Below are positions 1 through 7,277 of a stretch of DNA of 7,530 bases, in pieces (the first letter of the stretch is position 1; each line of letters opens with the position of its first letter). Source of the stretch: Chthoniobacterales bacterium (lineage in GTDB: Bacteria; Verrucomicrobiota; Verrucomicrobiae; Chthoniobacterales; UBA10450); the NCBI GenBank assembly GCA_003244125.1, contig QHBL01000054.1, forward strand, positions 4,828 to 12,357, read 5' to 3'. A program made the position numbers and the translations under genes. The notes beneath the pieces were generated by a model. The model saw nothing but the letters and a program-made list of their open reading frames with translations. It did not search any database and was not told the origin of the DNA.

Positions 1-2
1 CT

Positions 3-683
3 TTGGCGCCAGATTCCATCGTCGGGAAAATCCAATCCGGCTACGTCGATTTCATGTGGAAAGGCGACACGAGCACGCTCAAGGCGATGCTGGCGCAAAT
101 CCCGGCCGGGATCGATCCCGACGGCGCCGTGACCAGTTGCCGCTGGGACACTGCGATGCTCGACCGCGACTTCGCAGGCGCGGCGGAAGTGGTAAGCGAT
201 TCAGGGTTGAGCGAGCTCTCTTACCTGAATGGCGGATTTCAGCCGAAGAGTTTTCTCATTGGCGTGGCAGCTCTGGCGGCGAACGATGGCGCGACCGCGC
301 AGACGAACTTCGCCAGCGCAGCCGCGGACCTCGAAAAGGCGCTGGAAGCGGCGCCCGAGGCTGCTGATCGCCACGCCAATCTCGGGCTGCTTTACGCGTT
401 CATGGGCCGGCGAGATGAAGCGGTGCGCGAAGGCTGCCGCGCGGTAGAGTTGAAACCGGAGTCGAAGGACGCAAACGACGGCGTCATCATGAATTGCTGT
501 CTTGCCCTCATTTATGCGCGGGTGGGGGAAAACGATCTCGCTATTCCATTGATCCAGCGGCTGCTCGAGACGCCGGGCGCGGTGGATAGCGTCGATTACA
601 GCATCACGCTGAATGATCTGCGTTATCGCTGGGAATGGGACGGGCTCCGGAGCGACGCGCGTTTCCAGAAGTTGATCCGGTAA
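3..683 (+). CDS. TPR-repeat protein, C-terminal part (5' truncated by window edge)
   Basis: The frame is open to the left edge, so the first codon (TTG at 3) is probably internal and the true start lies outside. The visible 226 residues are mostly helical. They contain two clear TPR-like units, about residues 121-152 (ADRHANLGLLYAFMGRRDEA and on to LKP) and 161-190 (LALIYARVGENDLAIPLI), with a less regular helical pair at about 84-118. The tail, LRYRWEWDGLRSDARFQKLI, matches the usual ending of multidomain TPR proteins whose N-terminus carries a Ser/Thr kinase, adenylate cyclase or CadC-type winged-helix domain (family knowledge: LxxxPxWDPLRxDPRFQxLL). Which domain lies upstream cannot be told here. 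The TPR part would serve as a protein-interaction scaffold. The gene ends in TAA at 681-683 and is convergent with the PEP-CTERM gene. The coding call is firm; the overall function is not. Confidence 0.85.
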   Translation: MAPDSIVGKIQSGYVDFMWKGDTSTLKAMLAQIPAGIDPDGAVTSCRWDTAMLDRDFAGAAEVVSDSGLSELSYLNGGFQPKSFLIGVAALAANDGATAQTNFASAAADLEKALEAAPEAADRHANLGLLYAFMGRRDEAVREGCRAVELKPESKDANDGVIMNCCLALIYARVGENDLAIPLIQRLLETPGAVDSVDYSITLNDLRYRWEWDGLRSDARFQKLIR

Positions 684-700
684 GCTAAGGTTGTTCTGGA

Positions 701-722
701 GGGACGACCTCCGTGTCGTCCC
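701..722. repeat. GC-rich perfect hairpin between convergent genes, dispersed-repeat-like
   Basis: GGGACGAC (701-708) and GTCGTCCC (715-722) form a perfect 8-bp stem with a 6-nt loop CTCCGT. It starts 17 nt after the TPR gene stop. Neither strand has a T-run after it, so it is not a classical intrinsic terminator, though it could stabilise the TPR mRNA 3' end. The sequence resembles a hairpin I recall as recurring between genes in Verrucomicrobia; that memory is unverified. Confidence 0.5.
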
Positions 723-726
723 AAAC

Positions 727-766
727 CACATAAAAACAAAACGGCCGCCTCACCCGAGGCGGCCGT
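727..766 (-). terminator. Rho-independent terminator of the PEP-CTERM gene
   Basis: On the minus strand, ACGGCCGCCT and AGGCGGCCGT (766-757 and 750-741) form a perfect 10-bp stem. C756-G751 (reverse-strand notation) can add an eleventh pair and leave a tetraloop. The stem is followed directly by TTTGTTTTTATG, a good T-tract. It begins 22 nt beyond the TAA of the minus-strand gene at 789. On the plus strand the stem is followed by CTGCCAGC, so it would not terminate the TPR gene in the same way. Confidence 0.88.
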
Positions 767-788
767 CTGCCAGCAGTGTTTGACGTGA

Positions 789-1475
789 TTACTTGATCGC
801 GACAACTGCGGCGACGCGACGACGGCGACGGAGCTCGACCATTCCCGCGGCAGCGAGCAGCGCGATGATCGGCAGCGTGGCGCTCATCTCCGGCACCGGG
901 GAGCTGTCGATGGAGAAGGTGATGCCATTGTTATAGAAATGGCAATCCGGGTCCATGCCGAAGGCGAGGTCGTGGCCGCTCGCGATGTAGGATTGCAGCG
1001 CAGCCAGCTCGGCCGAGGTGAAGTTGATGGTGTAATTGGTGCCGCTGGTGCCGAACGACGGGTTGCCGAGCAGCGTGTCACGGGTGCCGTTGGCCACGAG
1101 CCAGCCGGTGCTGTTGTGGTAACGCGTATTGGCGAAATCGTCCGTCAGGTCGACCACCGGCACTTGCGTCTGGTCCACGTCCTCGAAGGAATGCACGCCC
1201 GAGTAAACGGCCGTGTCCAGCAGGTGCAGGTGCAGAACGTTGGTGCTTGAATCCCAGTTGCGGATGTTGTTGAAGGTCAACGATGCACCGGCGATCGTGT
1301 TCGGATCGACGGTGAGGTTATCCAGGCGCCAGGTGTAGACCATGTGATGGTCGAGGTCGTAGAGGTCGACCGGGCTGGGCTGGTAAGTCAGCGTGGTGAC
1401 GGCGGCGCGCGCAGAGCCAGCTGTGAGAGCGGCGGCGGCGAGGGCGAGGGTAACGAGGAGGCGATGATGTTTCAT
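789..1475 (-). CDS. secreted PEP-CTERM-type protein (exosortase substrate), function unknown
   Basis: A 228-aa exported protein. Residues 1-24 are a Sec signal peptide (MKHHRLLVTLALAAAALTAG then SARA, cleavage after ARA). The body (25-190) is rich in Thr, Asn and Asp and looks like a beta-sandwich, with patches such as IAGASLTFNNIRNWDSS and FGMDPDCHFYNNGITFSI. The C-terminus is a sorting signal: VPEM at 194-197 in place of VPEP, a hydrophobic segment at about 199-213, then RRRRR at 216-220. By family knowledge, exosortase removes such tails and the protein goes to the cell surface or extracellular matrix. I chose ATG 1475 over GTG 1517 and ATG 1508 because the signal peptide starts there and both upstream codons overlap the promoter's -10 box. 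No Shine-Dalgarno is visible. The molecular function is unknown; a carbohydrate-binding or matrix role is a guess. Confidence 0.87.
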   Translation of the reverse strand: MKHHRLLVTLALAAAALTAGSARAAVTTLTYQPSPVDLYDLDHHMVYTWRLDNLTVDPNTIAGASLTFNNIRNWDSSTNVLHLHLLDTAVYSGVHSFEDVDQTQVPVVDLTDDFANTRYHNSTGWLVANGTRDTLLGNPSFGTSGTNYTINFTSAELAALQSYIASGHDLAFGMDPDCHFYNNGITFSIDSSPVPEMSATLPIIALLAAAGMVELRRRRRVAAVVAIK

Positions 1476-1506
1476 GTACGAATTATGTGGCTTATCTATA
1501 ATTTTC

Positions 1507-1536
1507 ATAATGCCCACAATGCGGCGAAATCGTCAA
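1507..1536 (-). promoter_or_regulatory. sigma70-like promoter of the PEP-CTERM gene
   Basis: Read on the minus strand, TTGACG (1536-1531, five of six consensus -35 bases) is followed after 18 nt by CATTAT (1512-1507, four of six -10 bases). Transcription would start near 1500, leaving a leader of about 25 nt before ATG 1475. The sequence upstream of the -35 is A/T-rich (TTTTTTGATCATTTTTCAG), resembling an UP element. The position also rules out the in-frame GTG 1517 and ATG 1508 as starts. Confidence 0.65.
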
Positions 1537-1660
1537 CCGTTTTCTGAAAAATGATCAAAAAATCTTCACTTGGCTGCGCGCATCGAGCTCGGGTGAGCCG
1601 CCGCTGGGAAACGAAAGTTGATACCGCGGCAGCCGTAATTTGCCTTTGTAGAAAGAGCTA

Positions 1661-1698
1661 GAGATTCCTCGACTACGCTCTGCTCCGCTCGGAATGAC
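1661..1698. repeat. dispersed intergenic repeat-like element (GAGATTCCTCG...CGGAATGAC)
   Basis: The segment starts GAGATTCCTCGACTACGCTC and ends CCGCTCGGAATGAC. ATTCC (1664-1668) and GGAAT (1691-1695) form the ends of an imperfect palindrome. CGCTC occurs twice inside it. The reverse strand begins GTCATTCCGAGCGGAGC, which matches my recollection of a REP-like motif (GTCATTCCGAGCGnAGCGAGGAATCT) that recurs between genes in many unrelated GC-rich bacteria. The match is from memory, not from a search. Confidence 0.55.
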
Positions 1699-1705
1699 GA
1701 AAGAG

Positions 1706-1736
1706 GGAGGTGTCCAGGCGCTTTCCAGCGCCCTCC
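1706..1736. repeat. intergenic hairpin next to the dispersed repeat
   Basis: GGCGCT (1717-1722) and AGCGCC (1727-1732) make a perfect 6-bp stem around a TTCC tetraloop. The flanks GGAG (1706-1709) and CTCC (1733-1736) can extend it across a 7-nt one-sided bulge. No T-run follows. It lies 8 nt past the element at 1661-1698 and may be part of the same composite repeat. CCTCCGTG at 1732-1739 also occurs in the hairpin loop region at 708-715, hinting that these elements are related. Confidence 0.4.
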
Positions 1737-1898
1737 GTGCCTATCTCAAGCATCAATGGATGTTCCGTTCTGTCACTTGATCGTGGCTGAGGGCGGGAGG
1801 AAAATGCGGCTCTCTTCCGACTCTCCGGCATCTACCCGCCGCCACCGTCGCTCATCAGGGGCACCAGCGCGCGGCTGACGTGGTGTCCGTGCGATTGA

Positions 1899-3412
<1,514 letters not shown>

Positions 3413-3413
<1 letters not shown>

Positions 3414-3820
3414 TGGCCACCCTTCGCCTGGAGATTGTCACGCCAGAGACAACCGCGTACTCGGAGGACGTGGAGATGGTCACCTTGCCCGGTTCGGAAG
3501 GTGAGTTGGGCGTTTATCCGAATCACGTGCCGTTGTTAACTGTGTTGAAGCCTGGTGAGCTGCGAGTCGTTAAAAACGGCCGCGCCAGCTCGCTTGCGGT
3601 GGGCGAAGGTTTCATTGAGATCACGCCGGAACGTGTCTCGGTGCTGACCGACGTGGCGCTGGAAGCAGAGCGTATCGATGAATCCGCCGCGGAACAGGCC
3701 GTGGCGCGGGCGCAGGCGGCGATGAAGGAAGATCACAGCGCGGAAGAAGTCGCGGCCATTCAGGCCTCGTTGCAAAAGGCGCTGGCGCAATTGCACGTGA
3801 AACGCCGCCGCCAGCAATGA
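3413..3820 (+). CDS. atpC: F1F0 ATP synthase subunit epsilon
   Basis: A 135-aa protein of the usual length for the family. Epsilon sits in the central stalk with gamma, couples rotation to catalysis and inhibits ATP hydrolysis. Residues 1-85 form the beta-sandwich, opening with TLRLEIVTPETTAYSEDVEM and containing the family block GELGVYPNHVPLLTVLKPGE (30-49) and GEGFIEI (64-70). Residues 88-130 are Ala/Glu/Arg-rich and form the C-terminal helical hairpin. The tail KRRRQQ is basic. The start is fixed by family alignment, by AGGAGG 4 nt upstream and by the TAATG overlap with atpD. The stop TGA (3818-3820) is in the same frame as lpxI, which begins 15 nt later. Confidence 0.97.
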
Positions 3821-3825
3821 TACTG

Positions 3826-3830
3826 TAGGG
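3826..3830 (+). promoter_or_regulatory. Shine-Dalgarno deciding the GTG start of lpxI
   Basis: TAGGG at 3826-3830 lies 5 nt before GTG 3836. No other start codon in this frame exists between the atpC stop at 3818-3820 and GTG 3836, and the next Met is residue 71. The GTG is therefore well supported. Confidence 0.6.
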
Positions 3831-3835
3831 CGTTT

Positions 3836-4666
3836 GTGTCAGACGCCGCCTTCGCTGCTATCGAGCCGCTTGATCAGCTTGCCATCATTGCCGGCAATGG
3901 CGTTTATCCGCAGTTGCTCGCCGCAAGTGCGCGTGCGGCCGGAGTAAGAAAGATCGCTGCGGTCGCTTTCACTGGGGAAACCGATCCGAAGCTCGCCCAG
4001 TTAGTTGATGAAATTTGCTGGCTGCGCGTAGGTCAGCTTGGCCGCATGCTCTCGACATTGCGTGGCTACGAACACGCGATCATGGCGGGGCAAATCGCGC
4101 CGCGGAATCTATTCGATCTGCGCCCGGACTGGCGCGCGCTTTTGTTGCTCGCGAAGCTAAAACGGCGCAACGCGGAATCGATCTTCAGCGCGATCGCTGA
4201 TGAGCTAACGACGGCCGGTATCACTTTGTTACCGGCAACGACTTTCCTCGAACACTTGCTCGCGCCAGCCGGGAGAATCGCCGGCCCCCAACTCGCGCGC
4301 CGCGAAGAGGCAGATGTGAAATTCGGCTTCGAGATCGCGCGGCAAGTGGTGTCGCTTGATATCGGCCAAACTATCGTTGTGAAGAACGGGACCGTGCTGG
4401 CCGTGGAAGCGTTCGAAGGAACCAACGAGGCGATGCGGCGAGGTGGGGCGCTCGGCCGCGATGGCGCTGTGGTCATTAAACGAGCCAAGTCCGACCAGGA
4501 CATGCGCTTCGATGTTCCCGTGATTGGCCCCGATACAATCGAGGTCGCTGCCGCCGCAAAGATTCGGGTGGTCGCGGTCGAAGCAGCGCGAACGATGTTG
4601 CTGGATAAGGACTCTCTAAAAGAAGCGGCTGAGCGCGCCGGCATCTCTTTGTTCGGGTGGCAGTAG
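3836..4666 (+). CDS. lpxI: UDP-2,3-diacylglucosamine pyrophosphatase LpxI (DUF1009 family)
   Basis: A 276-aa protein of typical LpxI length. It cleaves UDP-2,3-diacylglucosamine to lipid X (2,3-diacylglucosamine 1-phosphate) and UMP at the inner face of the inner membrane, replacing LpxH in lipid A synthesis. The N-terminal Rossmann-like half opens with LAIIAGNGVYPQLLAASARA (15-34) and has the AIMAGQIAPRNLFDLRPD block (81-98). The C-terminal catalytic half has the GQTIVVKNGTVLAVEAFEGT stretch (177-196) and the hallmark KSDQDMRFDVPVIGPDTI (218-235), whose Asp 222 and Asp 226 are candidate catalytic or metal ligands. The start is a GTG. It is the third gene of the atpD-atpC operon rather than part of an lpx cluster. 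The short gap after it (4667-4813) has only a weak 5-bp stem (4686-4702) and no clear terminator. Confidence 0.93.
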   Translation: MSDAAFAAIEPLDQLAIIAGNGVYPQLLAASARAAGVRKIAAVAFTGETDPKLAQLVDEICWLRVGQLGRMLSTLRGYEHAIMAGQIAPRNLFDLRPDWRALLLLAKLKRRNAESIFSAIADELTTAGITLLPATTFLEHLLAPAGRIAGPQLARREEADVKFGFEIARQVVSLDIGQTIVVKNGTVLAVEAFEGTNEAMRRGGALGRDGAVVIKRAKSDQDMRFDVPVIGPDTIEVAAAAKIRVVAVEAARTMLLDKDSLKEAAERAGISLFGWQ

Positions 4667-4813
4667 CTGCAGGAGATAAAACACCGCGCCAGCCTCGGGC
4701 GCACGGTCGTTTCATAGGCAGCGGGCCCGGCTAGGGCGTCAACTTCTCTCCCGGTGAGATTTGGCGTGACAGCAAGGGGGAATTTTGGTTCACAGAAACG
4801 CTCCAACTCGCCT

Positions 4814-6538
4814 ATGAGAAAATTAATTCTGTTCTTTGCAGCCCTCCTCGGACTCGCTGGTCTGAGCTGTCTCGGCATGTTCGCATTCAAAGGCGGCGGC
4901 GCCGGCAAGCTGGTGTGGGAAGATCCAGTCGTTCGCAAGTCCATCATGACTTTCGGCTACAAAATTTACAGCGATCCGGCTGCTGAAAACGGGCGCTTTT
5001 TTCTGAGCAAGATCGTTTTCCGCAACGATGGCACCGCGCCGGTGCATGATCTTTCCGTCAGTTACCAGATTCCCGATTACGTCTCGTGGACGACGCCGGC
5101 GACACAATCCGAAGTTCCCGCCGGGCAGACGCTGGTCTCACTCTATTACCCGCAGTTGCCTTCCAAGGTGACGTCCCTGACGAATCGGACCAACGCAACC
5201 CTGGAAACAAAGATCCGCTGGGCTGACAAAGCGGGAGACGTGAAAGAGGAGATCCTTCGGAACAACATCATTTTTCGCGGAGTTAACGAGATCGAGTACT
5301 GCGATCTTCCGGAGAACGAAGTCGCCGATTTCTACGATTTACATTCCACGGCGGAGTTTGCCGTGGCCATGGTGACGCCGAACGATCCGGTAGTTAAGGA
5401 GTTTGTCGCCGAAGTGACCAAGCGGACCGGTGGAACTCTGGCGGGAATTGAAGGAGGCAAGGAGTTGGTCCAGACCATGAAAGCCATGTATGACTACATG
5501 TGCGAGACAGGCATGCGTTATACCAGCGCTGAAGGAGTTCCTACCAAGGTAGGTGACGTCAATACCTATGTGCAAACGGTGCGGATGCCTCGTGACGTCA
5601 TCATCACTAACGAGGGATTATGCGTCGAGCTCGCCCTCCTCTGGGCTTCGGCCATGGAACATCTCGGTTGTGAAACGGATGTGATTTTTATCCCGGGACA
5701 TGCTTTCACCATCGTCTCAGCCGGGCAACAATCTATTCCGATCGAGTGCACAGCTATCACGCCAAAGAGCGTTCAGGGCTCGTTAAAGGCACTTGGTCTA
5801 AGTGAGGACACGCCGGTGGTGCCATTCGAGAAAGCAGTTCAGCTGGCTGAGATGGAAATGGAGATGATCAAGAAGAACAACCAATCCTATATCGTTTACA
5901 ACGTGAAAGCTTATCAGCAGCAGGGGATGCATGCGCCAGAGTTGCCGGAGATCGATATCGAGAAGATCAAGAACATTCTGGCGCAAAGAAGCGCGCATAC
6001 CGCCGCTTCGTATGCGCAAAATGCGGGATCAGCCAGGCACGACGCCACTCCTAACGCCCAGGTGGCGCAGGGTTATTATCGCTGGGTGGGCATTAATAAC
6101 TCTGTGGCCGTGGATGTGCCGGAATCGTGGTCGCGCGTGGAGAACGGGCCCATTCCAGGCATGATTTTTACGGCGCAGGATGCGCAGACCTCAGTCGCTG
6201 TGAACGTGTTTCATTTTCCAACCCTGGCCACGCCGGCTGAGGCGATGCAGGTAGCTAAAAAAGGCGTCGCTAAAGTCGCTGGCGGCACTGTGCGAATCGC
6301 CAGTCAGCAACCAAAAGGTAATATGATCGTGTATACCGGAACTACTTCCTACCGTAATGGTTCGACAGAATGGGTGGGGATGTTCGAGCCCACACAACAA
6401 GGCGTCGTGGGGATGTTTGTGGGGGCCGCCAAAGGACACATTCAACGAAACCAGCCAGTCATCCAGCAGATCATTAGTTCTTTCCGGGTTGCTGGAACTG
6501 GTAATAATGCACAGGAAAATAGTAACGAGGAGCAATGA
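4814..6538 (+). CDS. exported transglutaminase-like protein with C-terminal PsbP/MOG1-like domain
   Basis: A 574-aa envelope protein that I cannot assign to a named gene. Residues 1-25 are a signal peptide or membrane anchor (MRKLILFFAALLGLAGLSCL). Residues about 60-155 look like a beta-sandwich (FLSKIVFRNDGTAPVHDLSV). Residues about 190-315 form a transglutaminase-like core: Cys 270 in NEGLCVELALLWASAMEHLG, His 296 in PGHAFTIV, and Glu 311 in IPIECTAI where the family usually has Asp. Residues about 340-400 are helical and charged. Residues about 420-560 (SVAVDVPESWS at 430-440, ending IIQQ-like IISSFRV) look like a PsbP/MOG1-type domain. The fold suggests a periplasmic protease, peptidoglycan or crosslinking activity, but the substrate is unknown. 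ATG 4814 is preferred to GTG 4754 because the signal peptide begins there. No Shine-Dalgarno or clear promoter is visible. The downstream gene starts 1 nt after its TGA. Confidence 0.85.
   Translation: MRKLILFFAALLGLAGLSCLGMFAFKGGGAGKLVWEDPVVRKSIMTFGYKIYSDPAAENGRFFLSKIVFRNDGTAPVHDLSVSYQIPDYVSWTTPATQSEVPAGQTLVSLYYPQLPSKVTSLTNRTNATLETKIRWADKAGDVKEEILRNNIIFRGVNEIEYCDLPENEVADFYDLHSTAEFAVAMVTPNDPVVKEFVAEVTKRTGGTLAGIEGGKELVQTMKAMYDYMCETGMRYTSAEGVPTKVGDVNTYVQTVRMPRDVIITNEGLCVELALLWASAMEHLGCETDVIFIPGHAFTIVSAGQQSIPIECTAITPKSVQGSLKALGLSEDTPVVPFEKAVQLAEMEMEMIKKNNQSYIVYNVKAYQQQGMHAPELPEIDIEKIKNILAQRSAHTAASYAQNAGSARHDATPNAQVAQGYYRWVGINNSVAVDVPESWSRVENGPIPGMIFTAQDAQTSVAVNVFHFPTLATPAEAMQVAKKGVAKVAGGTVRIASQQPKGNMIVYTGTTSYRNGSTEWVGMFEPTQQGVVGMFVGAAKGHIQRNQPVIQQIISSFRVAGTGNNAQENSNEEQ
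6528..6532 (+). promoter_or_regulatory. Shine-Dalgarno deciding a TTG start
   Basis: AGGAG at the end of the transglutaminase-like gene lies 7 nt before TTG 6540. This optimal spacing, together with the signal peptide that follows, supports TTG 6540 over the upstream in-frame ATG 6507, which lacks a comparable site and would add an unusual charged N-terminus. Confidence 0.7.
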
Positions 6539-6539
6539 T

Positions 6540-7259
6540 TTGAAAACGGATCGACTTAGGAGCAGGACGAGTTGTCGGGTCTTACTCGGATTTGGGGTTC
6601 TACTGCTTGTTCCCGGTCTCGCGCGTGCGCAGGAAGCAAGCCGCTCGGTCGAGCAAGTCTATCAGTTCGATGAGCGGGGGGATGCCAAGATCGAGTTCAA
6701 CTTCCAATTGGGAAAAGCGCAATGGGAGGTCTGGAAAGCGAGGTTCGGAGAACATCCCGATGAAATGCTGCGCACGATCAATCATGACATGGCCGCGGCG
6801 GTGATCGAAGACTTCGGGTTGGATAAAGATGACACGCACCGGCGCGCTACGGCGCGATTCAAGGCACGGGCGCTGGCGCAATATCGTGGTAACGGGCAGT
6901 TCGAAATTCCCATTCCGAAGACGATGAAGCTGGTCACTGGCTCCGGGCTGGAGTGGGCTTTCACCAGCAGCATGCCGGAGAAGACTCCCCAGGGCACAGG
7001 TATCGTTAACATGACTTATCGCGCGAAGCTGCCAGCCAAAGCGCATGACGCGCACATAGTGAATGGCAACGATTTCAGCCGGCTGGCCTACACGCTGGAG
7101 GTCTCGCCCTCCAAGCCCAAGACTTTGCTCTATAGCGGAATCGGGCTGCTGATCGCCGCGGTTGCCTTGGCCCTGGTCGGCATGCGCGCTGGTGGCAGGG
7201 AAATGCCGCCGCGGTTACCGCCGATGACGGACGCTCCCACTGCCCTCCCACCGCGCTAA
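6540..7259 (+). CDS. exported protein with C-terminal membrane anchor, unknown function
   Basis: A 239-aa protein of no family I recognise. Residues 1-30 are a signal peptide (MKTDRLRSRT, then a hydrophobic core VLLGFGVLLLVPGLARA, cleaved before QE). Residues 31-195 form an extracytoplasmic domain with alternating strands (SVEQVYQFDERGDAKIEFNF) and a central helix pair (QWEVWKARFGEHPDEMLRTI). A single membrane segment follows at about 198-215 (YSGIGLLIAAVALALVG), then a short Pro-rich tail (216-239) that would face the cytoplasm. It starts at TTG, 1 nt after the transglutaminase-like stop, so the two are almost certainly co-transcribed and probably work together at the inner membrane. The partner role is an inference from gene order only. 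It ends in TAA 10 nt from the convergent propeller gene, with no terminator between them. Confidence 0.82.
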   Translation: MKTDRLRSRTSCRVLLGFGVLLLVPGLARAQEASRSVEQVYQFDERGDAKIEFNFQLGKAQWEVWKARFGEHPDEMLRTINHDMAAAVIEDFGLDKDDTHRRATARFKARALAQYRGNGQFEIPIPKTMKLVTGSGLEWAFTSSMPEKTPQGTGIVNMTYRAKLPAKAHDAHIVNGNDFSRLAYTLEVSPSKPKTLLYSGIGLLIAAVALALVGMRAGGREMPPRLPPMTDAPTALPPR

Positions 7260-7277
7260 CGAGCTTCGGCTAACGAG
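7255..7277. repeat. 9-bp direct repeat spanning two convergent stop codons
   Basis: GCTAACGAG occurs at 7255-7263 and again at 7269-7277, separated by CTTCG (period 14). The first copy carries the TAA of the plus-strand gene (7257-7259); the second carries the TAG of the minus-strand gene (7272-7270 on the reverse strand). AGC-TTCG-GCT between them can form only a 3-bp stem, so this is not a terminator. Confidence 0.6.

Noticed and set aside
1476..1517. Upstream starts GTG 1517 and ATG 1508 for the PEP-CTERM gene
   Set aside because: They would bury the signal peptide behind 11-14 extra residues and they overlap the -10 box of the promoter, upstream of the expected transcription start.
4686..4702. 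Terminator after lpxI (GCGCC/GGCGC stem)
   Set aside because: The stem is only 5 bp and is followed by ACGGTCGTTTCAT without a real T-run, so termination between lpxI and the next gene is unproven.
4754..4813. GTG 4754 start for the transglutaminase-like gene
   Set aside because: It adds a 20-residue basic stretch before a normal signal sequence and has no Shine-Dalgarno. ATG 4814 gives a standard exported N-terminus.
4853..4873. Possible lipoprotein lipobox LAGLSC in the transglutaminase-like protein
   Set aside because: The -3 to -1 residues are G-L-S, not the usual L-[AS]-[GA], so lipidation at Cys 19 is not supported; an ordinary signal peptide or anchor is as likely.
4066..4947. Minus-strand 293-aa open frame
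   Set aside because: It lies antisense over lpxI and the start of the next gene, is rich in Ser/Arg/Pro/Ala with no domain or signal, and reflects GC-rich codon bias opposite a clear LpxI.
6507..6539. ATG 6507 (or an earlier start at 6357) for the last plus-strand gene
   Set aside because: These overlap the preceding gene, lack a good ribosome site, and would give an overlong charged n-region. TTG 6540 has AGGAG at 7-nt spacing and a clean signal peptide.
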